DNA of 14,632 bases from Pseudomonadota bacterium (GTDB lineage: Bacteria > Pseudomonadota > Alphaproteobacteria > Rhizobiales > Rhizobiaceae), in NCBI GenBank assembly GCA_023399635.1, contig JAEWOP010000271.1, forward strand, positions 1 through 14,632. The letters run 5' to 3'. The notes under the pieces are model-generated. The model was given only the letters and a program-made list of their open reading frames with translations. It searched no databases and had not been told where the DNA came from. Numbering within the stretch: the stretch's first letter is position 1; every line of letters starts with the position of its first letter. This document shows, in pieces, positions 1 to 6,422 of this stretch. The translations under genes and the position numbers were made by a program.

Positions 1-1272
1 GTGATCCTGGACGTGGTCTACAACCACACCGCCGAAGGTAACGAACTTGGGCCGACTCTATCGTTCAAGGGGATCGACAATTTCTCCTATTATCGGACGC
101 TGCCAGACCAGCATCGATACTACATCAACGATACGGGTACCGGAAACACCGTTAACACCTCCCATCCGCGGGTCTTGCAGATGGTGATGGACTCATTACG
201 GTATTGGGTTCAGCACATGCAGGTCGACGGCTTCCGCTTTGACCTGGGGACAATTCTTGGGCGCGAGCCTGAGGGCTTTGATGATCGCGGCGGTTTCTTC
301 GACGCGATTACCCAATGCCCAATCCTTTCACGTACGAAATTGATCGGCGAACCTTGGGACATCGGCCCAGGGGGGTATCAGGTCGGTGGATTTCCGCCGG
401 GTTGGGCCGAATGGAACGACAAGTACCGAGATACGATCCGCGACTACTGGAAGGGCGACAATGTCGCTCCCGATTTCGCGGCCAGGCTTCTCGGCTCCGG
501 CGACATCTATGATCTGCGTGGCCGCCGTCCGTGGGCAAGTGTGAACTTCGTTGCGGCTCATGATGGGTTCACGTTGAACGACCTCGTCTCGTACAACGAG
601 AAGCACAACGATGCGAACGGCGAAGACAATAACGACGGTCACAACGACAACCGCAGCTACAATTACGGTGATGAAGGCCCGACCGAAGACGAAGGCATCA
701 ATGCCGTTCGGGAACGGCAGAAGCGAAACTTTCTTGCCACTCTCTTTCTCTCCCATGGCACCCCGATGCTGCTTGCCGGCGATGAGTTCGGACGCAGCCA
801 AATGGGAAACAACAACGGGTACTGCCAGGATAGCGAAATTTCTTGGGTTCAATGGGAGGGTCTCCCGGAAAGCAATGAAGAGCTTCGCAAGTTCACGCAG
901 GCGATCATCGCACTGAGGCAGGCCCAACCGATTTTCCGACGGGAAAGCTGGCGGGACGGGATGGAAGTTCGCTGGTTCAATGCCGGCGGGGGCGAACAGC
1001 TCCCCGAGCAGTGGCAGGAGGGCACGACCCTTGGTCTCAATCTCAGGCGCGCTGATCTGGAAGCGGACGAAGATCACTGGGACAACGTCCTCGTTCTCTT
1101 CAATCCATTTGAAGGCACTGTACCCTTCCACATCCCTGTGATGGGAGCAGGAAAGTGGGTTATGGAACTGACAACGGCTGATCCATCACTGCAAGGCGTA
1201 GAGGTTGAGCAAGACACTGAGTTCGAACTTGAAGGGCGGACGCTCGTTATCCTGAGGCGTGTAAAACGCTAG
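1..1272 (+). CDS. glgX: Glycogen debranching enzyme GlgX, 5'-truncated by the window edge
   Basis: GlgX hydrolyses alpha-1,6 branch linkages of glycogen limit dextrins in the cytoplasm during glycogen breakdown. The visible 423 residues are the C-terminal part of a GH13 enzyme. Family members are usually around 650-700 residues, so roughly the first third lies upstream of the window and the GTG at position 1 is an internal valine, not the start. The four GH13 conserved regions are present: DVVYNHT (residues 4-10), DGFRFDLGT with the nucleophile Asp81, GEPWD with the acid/base Glu117, and AAHDGF with His187-Asp188. After the barrel come an Asn/Asp-rich loop (about residues 200-225) and a C-terminal beta domain. 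The gene converges on glgA and shares its terminator. The product is certain at family level; GlgX is preferred over other isoamylase-like enzymes because of the neighbouring glgA. Confidence 0.95.
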   Translation: MILDVVYNHTAEGNELGPTLSFKGIDNFSYYRTLPDQHRYYINDTGTGNTVNTSHPRVLQMVMDSLRYWVQHMQVDGFRFDLGTILGREPEGFDDRGGFFDAITQCPILSRTKLIGEPWDIGPGGYQVGGFPPGWAEWNDKYRDTIRDYWKGDNVAPDFAARLLGSGDIYDLRGRRPWASVNFVAAHDGFTLNDLVSYNEKHNDANGEDNNDGHNDNRSYNYGDEGPTEDEGINAVRERQKRNFLATLFLSHGTPMLLAGDEFGRSQMGNNNGYCQDSEISWVQWEGLPESNEELRKFTQAIIALRQAQPIFRRESWRDGMEVRWFNAGGGEQLPEQWQEGTTLGLNLRRADLEADEDHWDNVLVLFNPFEGTVPFHIPVMGAGKWVMELTTADPSLQGVEVEQDTEFELEGRTLVILRRVKR

Positions 1273-1280
1273 ACGGCAGA

Positions 1281-1307
1281 AAAAACCGGCCTCGCAGGCC
1301 GGTTTTT
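1281..1307. terminator. Bidirectional Rho-independent terminator between glgX and glgA
   Basis: An A-tract and CCGGCCT (1281-1292) pair with AGGCCGG and a T-tract (1296-1307) around the loop CGC, followed by more T to 1310. A-tract and T-tract flank the hairpin symmetrically, so it can stop transcription from both convergent genes. It begins 9 bases after the glgX stop and ends 8 bases from the glgA stop. Confidence 0.9.
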
Positions 1308-1314
1308 TTTATCT

Positions 1315-2793
1315 TCAAAAGGCTACCTGCTGTGCCGCCTTAGGGAGCGTTCCCGGCAATCTCTTAGCCAAGCTGGCGTACACCGCAGCATATTGCTGGG
1401 CGCTCCGGTCCCAGGAGAAACGGGCCTTCATTCCCTGGTTTTGCAGCCGGGCCCATTGCTTAGGGTTGCTATAAGCCTGCATGGCCCGCCGAAGGGCCAT
1501 TCGAAGCCCGTCGGATGTCACGGGATGGAACTGGAAGCCGGTAGCAACCCGAGCGGACATTGCCGCATCGTTTGCATCGATGATAGTTTCCGACAATCCT
1601 CCCGTGCGGGAGACGACAGGTACGCATCCATAGCGAAGCGCGTAGAGCTGTGTGAGGCCGCAGGGCTCGAAGCGGGATGGCTGAACCATCGCGTCGGCCC
1701 CGCCGTGTATCAGATGTGCTGTGGGCTCATCATAACCGATATGTACTGCCATGCGGCCGGGGTGGCGTTGGGCAACGTCGAGCAACTGGTTTTCGATAGC
1801 GTGATCACCACGACCGAACACAATCAGTTTTCCGCCGTTCCAAATGACCTCGTCCGCGGTCTCCGCCAACATGTCCATGCCCTTCTGCCAAGTCAGTCGG
1901 CTGACTGCAGCAAACACAGGACCGTCGTCATTTTGGTCGAGATGGAACTTCTCGAGCAGGAGTTTGCGATTTTCCAATCTGCTGCGAAGGTTCGAGTGGT
2001 CGTAATTGGCAGGCAGATGCGGGTCCGTAGCTGGATCCCAGACGTCCAGATCGATGCCGTTGACAATCCCACGGAGCAGTGACACGCGCTCGTTCAGGAT
2101 GCCGTCCATCCCCATCCCGAAGCGGGAGGTCAGAATCTCGCGGGCATAGGTCGGACTGACGGTCGTAATCGCATCCGCAGTCTGAAGGCCGCCCTTCAGA
2201 TAGCTGATATCCCCAAAATATTCCAAGCAGCCAGTCGAGTACAGCTCTGCACGTAAGCCAAGAGCCGGGAGCAGGTTGGCCGCGTATTGTCCTTGGAAGG
2301 CGAGGTTGTGAATCGTGATAACGACAGGTATCGCGAGTTCCATTTCCCGCATGTACACGGATGTGAGCGCTGATTGCCAGTCATGGGTATGGACCAGATC
2401 CGGCTGCCATCCCGGCAGCGCGCCGGCTGCAATCTCTGCTGCCGCGAGGCTAAGGGCTGCAAAGCGCTTCCAATTGTCGGCGTGGTCGTTGCCGGCGTCA
2501 TCTACGTAAGGGCCGCCAGGACGATCGTAGAGTGTTGGAGCATCCAGAACGAAAAGGTTGAGTCCGTCTACTCGCACATGCAGGAGCGTGGCACGCTCGC
2601 CAAGGAGATCGTCAAAGACCAGGAGTGGCAAAGCGTTTGCCGTTTGCTTCATGACAATGGGGTAGCCAGGAAGAAGCGTAGTGGTTTCCACACCGCATCG
2701 TTCCAGCGCCTTTGGCAGAGATCCTGTTACGTCGGCCAAGCCACCGGTCTTGACGAGCGGATACAATTCGGAGGTAACGGACAGAACCTTCAT
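1315..2793 (-). CDS. glgA: Glycogen synthase GlgA (ADP-glucose type)
   Basis: GlgA transfers glucose from ADP-glucose to the growing alpha-1,4-glucan of glycogen in the cytoplasm. The 492-residue protein is full length for the bacterial GT5 family. It begins with the typical MKVLSVTSELYPLVKTGGLA, where Lys15 of KTGGL contacts ADP-glucose. Further on are TIHNLAFQGQ (160-169), TWQKG with Lys304, and FEPCGLTQLYALRYG with Glu376, the residues expected at the active site of a GT-B retaining synthase. The frame is open for another 79 codons upstream (to 3030), but that extension has no family similarity, while the chosen ATG gives the canonical N-terminus. An AAGGAGG lies about 15 bases upstream, a rather long spacing. 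The usual partners glgB and glgC are not in the window, so this may be a second glg locus of the genome. Confidence 0.95.
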   Translation of the reverse strand: MKVLSVTSELYPLVKTGGLADVTGSLPKALERCGVETTTLLPGYPIVMKQTANALPLLVFDDLLGERATLLHVRVDGLNLFVLDAPTLYDRPGGPYVDDAGNDHADNWKRFAALSLAAAEIAAGALPGWQPDLVHTHDWQSALTSVYMREMELAIPVVITIHNLAFQGQYAANLLPALGLRAELYSTGCLEYFGDISYLKGGLQTADAITTVSPTYAREILTSRFGMGMDGILNERVSLLRGIVNGIDLDVWDPATDPHLPANYDHSNLRSRLENRKLLLEKFHLDQNDDGPVFAAVSRLTWQKGMDMLAETADEVIWNGGKLIVFGRGDHAIENQLLDVAQRHPGRMAVHIGYDEPTAHLIHGGADAMVQPSRFEPCGLTQLYALRYGCVPVVSRTGGLSETIIDANDAAMSARVATGFQFHPVTSDGLRMALRRAMQAYSNPKQWARLQNQGMKARFSWDRSAQQYAAVYASLAKRLPGTLPKAAQQVAF

Positions 2794-2924
2794 GGGCAAA
2801 GCGCTCCGCCTCCTTCTTTCCGGATGAACGATCGTCGTTGGTGACGTGCCGCTTCGTTTCGGTTCAAGGGGGAGGTGAGCGTTCATCATATCAGTCTCCG
2901 CCGAGGTCGCATCCTCGAGCGTCC

Positions 2925-2950
2925 AACTGATGGTAAAGCTAAGCGGTTCC
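2925..2950 (-). promoter_or_regulatory. Weak EcfG-like promoter candidate upstream of glgA
   Basis: Minus-strand GGAAC (2950-2946), 17 bases, then AGTT (2928-2925). Three of four -10 bases match the motif found elsewhere in the window. It lies about 130 bases before the glgA start, much further than the other sites, so it could be chance. Confidence 0.2.
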
Positions 2951-2958
2951 CAATTGAG

Positions 2959-2988
2959 ATTAGAGTAGAGTAAGCGCTCACGCGTCAA
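2959..2988 (-). promoter_or_regulatory. Candidate housekeeping (sigma-70-like) promoter for glgA
   Basis: On the minus strand TTGACG (2988-2983) and TCTAAT (2964-2959) are separated by 18 bases, each one mismatch from consensus. The predicted transcript would carry a leader of about 155 bases before the glgA ATG. Spacing is slightly long and no other evidence supports it. Confidence 0.35.
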
Positions 2989-3059
2989 TGCCCAGCTGCT
3001 TTGGAAATACGTGAAGCCGCAGGCTCGCACCCGCGGCAGAGTGAAGCTTGAGGAGCTGT

Positions 3060-3359
3060 TCAGCCCGGAGCGTCGCCAGACTTTTTCGGGCGTCGAGGTG
3101 CAGATTTTTTTGTAATCGTCGATTTATCAGCTTTTTTAGCTCGCCTCGACGCGCCGGGCTCCGCTGATGGAGGGTCACCATCTGAAGATGCGGTACCTGC
3201 TCCTTTCGTCGCAGCACGACGCACCGGTTTCAACGCGAAAGCGGAGTATTCTCGCCTTGCCTGCTCCCAGTGCTCTGCGTCCTTCCCGTGAGGCTGACCC
3301 TCTTCTTCCCAGAGCGCATAAGCGCGCTTCTTGATCCAGTCGTCCTCGTTTTCCGCCAT
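3060..3359 (-). CDS. DUF2934 family protein with basic C-terminal tail
   Basis: This is a 99-residue protein of unknown function. Residues 6-39 carry the DUF2934 signature: DDWIKKRAYALWEEEG, then PHGKDAEHWEQA. Such proteins are common and often multicopy in Rhizobiales. The remaining 60 residues are low in hydrophobics and rich in Lys, Arg, Ala, Ser and Pro (RRAKKAD, TKKSAPRRPKK), like the basic tails of nucleic-acid-binding proteins. DNA binding is only an inference. The ATG at 3359 is chosen because GGAG sits 6 bases before it; an in-frame ATG at 3371 has a poorer ribosome site, and the longer frame to 3458 would run through the promoter. The gene is divergent from the DUF2188-like gene and has an exact EcfG-type promoter. 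Confidence 0.85.
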   Translation of the reverse strand: MAENEDDWIKKRAYALWEEEGQPHGKDAEHWEQARREYSAFALKPVRRAATKGAGTASSDGDPPSAEPGASRRAKKADKSTITKKSAPRRPKKSGDAPG

Positions 3360-3384
3360 ACTCGTCTCCATTCGCCCCACAGCG

Positions 3385-3409
3385 AACGCGTCAGTCAAAC
3401 AGAAGTTCC
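3385..3409 (-). promoter_or_regulatory. EcfG-type promoter for the DUF2934 gene
   Basis: On the minus strand GGAAC (3409-3405), 16 bases, CGTT (3388-3385): an exact match to the EcfG consensus. The -10 is 25 bases before the ATG at 3359, giving a short leader that contains the ribosome site. Confidence 0.8.
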
Positions 3410-3450
3410 CATCGCGGGAGAAAAAGGAGCGAGCTTCCAAATGGCTGGCG

Positions 3451-3475
3451 GGAACCATATGCCTGCTGGAACGTT
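3451..3475 (+). promoter_or_regulatory. EcfG-type promoter for the DUF2188-like gene
   Basis: GGAAC (3451-3455), 16 bases, CGTT (3472-3475): exact consensus. The -10 ends 24 bases before the ATG at 3500. It is divergent from the site at 3385-3409, with 41 bases between the two -35 elements. Confidence 0.8.
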
Positions 3476-3499
3476 AGGGGCGCCTATAAGGAGGGCCCC

Positions 3500-3724
3500 A
3501 TGGATAAGTACTGCGATATCGTTCCTCATCCCGGCGGATGGACATATGTTCTCAATGGTGTTGAGGCTGACTGCTCGTTTCATACCTACGAGCTGGCCGT
3601 CGAGGCTGCTCAGGCCCGCCTTGCGCGTGATACGCGCAAACGAGTCTTTCGCTTCCAAAGCTTGACCGGGGAGATGTTACCCATGCCAGCAAGTGGCTCC
3701 TTCCAAGGTGCCTACGTCAGTTAA
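3500..3724 (+). CDS. Small DUF2188-like protein
   Basis: A 74-residue protein of unknown function. Residues 6-45 follow the DUF2188 pattern: a short strand DIVPHPGGWTYVLNG, then a Phe/His/Thr turn and a helix with LAVEAAQARLARDT. The assignment is by pattern only and is moderate. The start is clear: AAGGAGG lies 5 bases before the ATG. No signal peptide or membrane segment is present, so the product is probably cytoplasmic. The gene stands alone between its own exact EcfG-type promoter and a strong terminator, which supports a real, separately controlled stress gene. Confidence 0.8.
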   Translation: MDKYCDIVPHPGGWTYVLNGVEADCSFHTYELAVEAAQARLARDTRKRVFRFQSLTGEMLPMPASGSFQGAYVS

Positions 3725-3751
3725 AAAAAGCCCGGCATTGCCGGGCTTTTT
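3725..3751. terminator. Bidirectional terminator between the DUF2188-like and DUF892 genes
   Basis: AAAAAGCCCGGC (3725-3736), loop ATT, then GCCGGGCTTTTT (3740-3751). A perfect 7-base GC stem is extended by A-T pairs, and T-tracts are present on either strand. It starts directly after the TAA stop at 3722-3724 and serves the convergent gene as well. Confidence 0.9.
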
Positions 3752-3781
3752 CGTATCATGGGCACCGTGTTTCCTGGTGCT

Positions 3782-4279
3782 TTAAGCGGCCTTCTGAGCA
3801 GCTGAGTTCACGGCAGTTTCAGCAAGCTTGGTCAGCTTTTCGTCCGTGTTGCTTTCTTCAGCAAGTGTCTCATCAAGCAGTTTGACAGCGTCGTTCAATC
3901 CCAACTGCTTTGCCCACGAGCAAAGTGTGCCGTAACGGCTGATTTCGTAGTGCTCAACAGCCTGGGCGGCGGCCAGGAGCCCGGCGTCAAGAGCGGGCGT
4001 GCCCTTGAACTCTTCCATGATCTCTTCGCCTTCCGAAATGATGCCTTCGATGGCATCGCAGGTTTTTCCGCGGGCGCGCTTGCCAATCAATTCAAATACC
4101 TGCTTCAGGCGCTCGATCTGACCTTCAGTTTCCTCCTTGTGCTCGGTGAAAGCCGTCTTCAGCTTTTCATCCTGGGCAGCACGGGCCATCTTCGGGAGCG
4201 CTTTGAGGATCTGGCGCTCGGCATAGTAGATGTCCTTGAGGGTTTCATAGAAAAGATCGTCGAGGGTCTTGTTAGCCAT
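3782..4279 (-). CDS. Ferritin-like DUF892 (YciE-type) stress protein
   Basis: A 165-residue protein of the DUF892/YciE family, four-helix ferritin-like proteins widely linked to general stress; the biochemical role is not settled. Sequence support is strong: KTLDDLFYETLKDIYYAERQ at the N-terminus, with Glu21 in helix 1, AFTEHKEE (Glu46, His47, Glu49/50) in helix 2, AVEHYEISRYGTL (Glu109, His110) in helix 3, and DETLAEES in helix 4. These are the positions expected to bind a di-metal centre. Two adjacent ATG codons exist; the second (4279) is chosen because GGAG is 6 bases before it and only 3 before the first (4282). A near-consensus EcfG-type promoter lies just upstream. Confidence 0.92.
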   Translation of the reverse strand: MANKTLDDLFYETLKDIYYAERQILKALPKMARAAQDEKLKTAFTEHKEETEGQIERLKQVFELIGKRARGKTCDAIEGIISEGEEIMEEFKGTPALDAGLLAAAQAVEHYEISRYGTLCSWAKQLGLNDAVKLLDETLAEESNTDEKLTKLAETAVNSAAQKAA

Positions 4280-4321
4280 CATACTCTCCGGGGTTGATGT
4301 TATGTGATTTCCGCAGCATTC

Positions 4322-4346
4322 AACAGGAGGCCGGAGGAAAAGTTCC
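4322..4346 (-). promoter_or_regulatory. EcfG-like promoter (TGTT variant) for the DUF892 gene
   Basis: On the minus strand GGAAC (4346-4342), 16 bases, TGTT (4325-4322). One base differs from CGTT, the same variant seen at three other sites here. The -10 is about 42 bases before the start codon. Confidence 0.6.
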
Positions 4347-4363
4347 GGCTCCCCCGCTCTAAT

Positions 4364-4549
4364 CTAGCGGCGATGGAATGTAGGCTCACGTCCACCGTCC
4401 GGTTTGTCGTACAGTTGTTCAACTGCCTCTTTCTGCTCAATCTTTTCATTGGGATTGAGACGCCGTTTCTTCAGGATGCTATACGCGATTACCGCGCCGA
4501 GCAGGAGCGGCCCTAGGGCCACGATAACGAACCAAAGTTTGTCGGCCAT
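4364..4549 (-). CDS. Small single-pass membrane protein
   Basis: A 61-residue protein with one hydrophobic helix at residues 5-25 (WFVIVALGPLLLGAVIAYSI). A positively charged stretch (KKRR) follows, then a charged cytoplasmic tail, so an N-out/C-in topology is likely by the positive-inside rule. The family is not recognised with a function; similar tiny proteins are common in rhizobia. The start is supported by AGGAGA 5 bases before the ATG. It lies 29 bases downstream of the BON-domain gene on the same strand with no terminator or separate GGAAC motif between them, so the two are probably one operon. Confidence 0.75.
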   Translation of the reverse strand: MADKLWFVIVALGPLLLGAVIAYSILKKRRLNPNEKIEQKEAVEQLYDKPDGGREPTFHRR

Positions 4550-4578
4550 TCAACTCTCCTTTGCTTGCAACGGCATGG

Positions 4579-4965
4579 CTAGGACGCCGACACCTTGAGG
4601 TTATTGTCGCAGCTTCTAACTCCGTGCACCGTCGAAACACATTGCTCTGCCTGACGGCGATCGGCTTCACTTTGCACAGTCCCGTCAAGCACCACCCGTC
4701 CATCGACAACCGAGACTGAGATACTGGTGGGGTCAATCATGGGCTCTTGCGTCAGAGCCTCATTCACGGCGGTCCGGACCTGCTCGTCGGGACGGTTATA
4801 ATCCGCGGGTCCTTCGCCATGGTGTTTCTGCTGGTCCTCGTTTTGGGCAAAGATGTTCGTTTCGCCTTGCATATACCCGCTGGGTCGGTTCTCTGCGGGC
4901 CCCTCCCAACGTGGCCATTGCGTGGTTTCGCCCGGACGACCGGGTTTTGGCGCTTCGTCTTTCAT
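4579..4965 (-). CDS. BON-domain protein
   Basis: A 128-residue protein with a BON domain at about residues 60-125 (DEQVRTAVNEAL, then SVSVVDGRVVLDGTV, then a helix and a short strand). BON domains bind phospholipids or other hydrophobic ligands and are typical of osmotic-stress proteins such as OsmY. The first 60 residues are polar, rich in Gly, Pro, Gln and Trp, and look disordered; no signal peptide is visible, so unlike OsmY it is probably not exported by Sec. The start at 4965 is chosen because it has AAGGGA about 6 bases before it. The frame is open to 5055, but that would overlap the hydrolase gene. Likely first gene of an operon with the small membrane protein, with an EcfG-like promoter in front. 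Confidence 0.85.
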   Translation of the reverse strand: MKDEAPKPGRPGETTQWPRWEGPAENRPSGYMQGETNIFAQNEDQQKHHGEGPADYNRPDEQVRTAVNEALTQEPMIDPTSISVSVVDGRVVLDGTVQSEADRRQAEQCVSTVHGVRSCDNNLKVSAS

Positions 4966-5003
4966 GGCGTTTCCCTTTTGCTTCGGACTTGCCTTGGTAG
5001 GAA

Positions 5004-5029
5004 AACAGCTTTTTGGGGAGGAAGGTTCC
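5004..5029 (-). promoter_or_regulatory. EcfG-like promoter (TGTT variant) for the BON operon
   Basis: On the minus strand GGAAC (5029-5025), 17 bases, TGTT (5007-5004). The site fits into the 67-base gap between the BON gene and the stop of the hydrolase gene, with the -10 about 38 bases before the ATG. Confidence 0.6.
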
Positions 5030-5032
5030 GCG

Positions 5033-5617
5033 TTATCGCCACCAGTCGAGCACATCGCTCACGGTTGAGATCCTGATCTGCGTAGAGAAACGGGAGCCGA
5101 GAACGTTCAAGGACGCATCGTGAGTTTCGTCTGACGTACTACAGATCGCATCCTTGAGGAGGATGATGGAGTAGCCCAGATCGACAGCCCCCATAACAGC
5201 AGCCATCACGCATACGTCCGTTTCCCCGCCGGACAGCACAAGCGTCGTGACCTCCTTCTGCTGCAGCAGGTGGTGCAGGCGGCCGTCAAGCCATGGAGAA
5301 TAGATTGGCTTATCAAGAACCACCGCTGGCGGCACCAAGGCGCGTAGTTCCGGAAGGATGTCGACAAGGTCATCGCCAAGGGCCTCCCGCGTCATCATCG
5401 GCCACTTCCGGTAGTACTCCACCCATGTGCCGCGCATATCCTCCGCTTTCCTGGGGGGAACGAAGCGGGTGAAAATCGTCTCTGCCGGGCGAGCGGCAGA
5501 GAGAACAGCGATGGGCTCACGGACCCGCTCCATCCAGGGCACATTCCAAGGCGTGTCCTCGGCAAAGAGACGCTGCATGTCGACACACAGGTGACGACAA
5601 TGTCTTGGATCTTCCAT
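5033..5617 (-). CDS. Isochorismatase-fold cysteine hydrolase, substrate unknown
   Basis: A 194-residue cytoplasmic hydrolase of the isochorismatase/nicotinamidase superfamily. The Asp-Lys-Cys triad of amidase members is visible: Asp13 in CVDMQ, Lys103 in LDKPIYS and Cys136 in GGETDVCVM, which includes the usual cis-peptide region. A nucleophilic cysteine argues for an amidase or ureohydrolase-type reaction rather than isochorismate hydrolysis, but the substrate cannot be read from the sequence. The metal-site motif of nicotinamidases (DxHxxxH) is not evident, which argues against PncA. The start at 5617 has AAGGGAGT 5 bases upstream. The gene is a single transcription unit with its own EcfG-like promoter, so a stress or starvation role is inferred. 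Confidence 0.9.
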   Translation of the reverse strand: MEDPRHCRHLCVDMQRLFAEDTPWNVPWMERVREPIAVLSAARPAETIFTRFVPPRKAEDMRGTWVEYYRKWPMMTREALGDDLVDILPELRALVPPAVVLDKPIYSPWLDGRLHHLLQQKEVTTLVLSGGETDVCVMAAVMGAVDLGYSIILLKDAICSTSDETHDASLNVLGSRFSTQIRISTVSDVLDWWR

Positions 5618-5646
5618 GAGATACTCCCTTGCTTAGCGTCACGCCG

Positions 5647-5671
5647 AACAAGTCTGAGGATGCAAGGTTCC
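5647..5671 (-). promoter_or_regulatory. EcfG-like promoter (TGTT variant) for the hydrolase gene
   Basis: On the minus strand GGAAC (5671-5667), 16 bases, TGTT (5650-5647). The -10 is 29 bases before the ATG at 5617. Confidence 0.6.
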
Positions 5672-5808
5672 TGCTGGAGCATCGCCGATGACGGCGACGG
5701 CTCGCGTTACCAAGGCACTGGTGACGTCTGGTTGACGTTCAGGAATCGATGAAACGGGGCAAGAATAGGAGGCTGTGTGGACGGGTTGGAGTGGCAACTC
5801 CTTCTCGA

Positions 5809-6009
5809 CTAATTGTCGAGCTTCCCAGCCAGTGCTTTCTGCAGTTCGACGGCAGGTTCCAGCAGGCGGTCGGGAACGGGCTCTTTTTCGATCTCGCTCA
5901 ACAGCACCGAAACTTCCCGGGTCACTCGACGCCCCAGACGTACGGCGGTTTCTGCATCTTGGTTGATCGTTTTCACCATTCTGGCCTCTGACGACGTATT
6001 GTAGGCCAT
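5809..6009 (-). CDS. Small 66-residue protein with NepR-like C-terminal motif
   Basis: The function is not recognised. The protein is polar and predicted mainly helical, with charged residues throughout and no membrane segment. Residues about 43-62 (EKEPVPDRLLEPAVELQKAL) resemble the EP(I/V)PDR(F/L) segment of NepR anti-sigma factors, which act on EcfG sigma factors. However, the spacing from the preceding LGRR segment is about five residues longer than in NepR, so homology is uncertain. Two starts are possible: ATG 6009 with GAGG 6 bases upstream, or ATG 5979 with GAGG 5 bases upstream; I keep the longer form. This is the only small gene in the stress region with no GGAAC-type promoter I could find, and the terminator at 6094-6129 separates it from the next gene upstream. 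Confidence 0.65.
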   Translation of the reverse strand: MAYNTSSEARMVKTINQDAETAVRLGRRVTREVSVLLSEIEKEPVPDRLLEPAVELQKALAGKLDN

Positions 6010-6093
6010 CGTCTACCTCTGTTCTGATGTTCCCTTAGCTCTCCATACAGCACTTCCCTTGACTTCGGAAATCCCGAAAAAGTCACGGGTAAC

Positions 6094-6129
6094 AAAAAAC
6101 AACGGGCGCACGCGTAATGCGTCCGCCCG
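6094..6129 (-). terminator. Rho-independent terminator after the 6150-6350 gene
   Basis: On the minus strand a stem of GGGCGG-A-CGCA type (6129-6119) pairs with 6113-6103 around a 5-base loop with one mismatch, and is followed by GTTGTTTTTT (6103-6094). It is placed 20 bases after the stop at 6150 and supports the small gene as a separate transcript. Confidence 0.75.
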
Positions 6130-6149
6130 CTCGAACCAGTCGACCTCTG

Positions 6150-6350
6150 CTAGCGTCGAGGTGGAGCTGGTGTCCCTGATGGAATGGAGGTGATGGTTGT
6201 CGCGACCGGGTCGCTCGCTGGGAACGTATCCTCCAGCCCTTCCTCCAGTTGCTCATCAAGTTCTTTCTTATCCTGCTCCTGGCGTGCCGTCGGCTCCGCT
6301 TCAGGTTTACGATCGCCCTGATGGGGCAGGTGCTTGTTGTCTTCGCCCAT
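6150..6350 (-). CDS. Small acidic conserved alphaproteobacterial protein
   Basis: A 66-residue, very hydrophilic protein of unknown function. The central part is a charged helix (EQDKKELDEQLEEGLEDTF) followed by PASDPVATT. The stretch QLEEGLEDTFPASDPV is one I recognise from many small uncharacterised rhizobial proteins, so the family is real although unnamed. The His/Pro/Arg-rich ends look disordered. The start is clear: GGAGGA lies 6 bases before the ATG. It has an exact EcfG-type promoter and its own terminator, and is divergent from the first ku gene. A role in the stress response is inferred from context only. Confidence 0.8.
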   Translation of the reverse strand: MGEDNKHLPHQGDRKPEAEPTARQEQDKKELDEQLEEGLEDTFPASDPVATTITSIPSGTPAPPRR

Positions 6351-6389
6351 TTTTGGTCCTCCGTCTGGTTATGCGGAAAGTGATCTGGA

Positions 6390-6415
6390 AACGTAGGCAC
6401 CAATCCGTTTGTTCC
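6390..6415 (-). promoter_or_regulatory. EcfG-type promoter for the small acidic protein gene
   Basis: On the minus strand GGAAC (6415-6411), 17 bases, CGTT (6393-6390): exact consensus. The -10 is 39 bases before the ATG at 6350. Its -35 is only 7 bases from the -35 of the divergent ku promoter. Confidence 0.8.
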
Positions 6416-6422
6416 GGAGACA

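Noticed and set aside
328..1131. 267-codon open frame antisense to glgX
   Set aside because: The glgX frame has all GH13 motifs; the antisense frame is a valine-rich shadow with no family.
1393..2082. 229-codon open frame on the plus strand within glgA
   Set aside because: It is antisense to the catalytic core of GlgA and shows no recognisable domain or ribosome site.
2794..3030. 79-codon upstream extension of glgA
   Set aside because: It has no similarity to GlgA N-termini and covers the candidate promoters; the MKVLSVTSE start is canonical.
4330..4349. Hairpin GCCGGA / TCCGGC over the -35 element of the DUF892 promoter, possibly a terminator for the 61-residue gene
   Set aside because: The stem is 6 bases with an 8-base loop and no T-tract on the minus strand; not enough for a terminator call.
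5804..5820. Inverted repeat CTCGAC-TAATT-GTCGAG at the end of the 66-residue gene
   Set aside because: It overlaps the last codons and stop, is only 6 base pairs and lacks a T-tract; likely chance.
6029..6033. GTTCC upstream of the gene at 5809-6009, as a possible minus-strand EcfG -35
   Set aside because: No NGTT occurs 16 or 17 bases downstream on the minus strand; the bases there are ACGA or CGAT.
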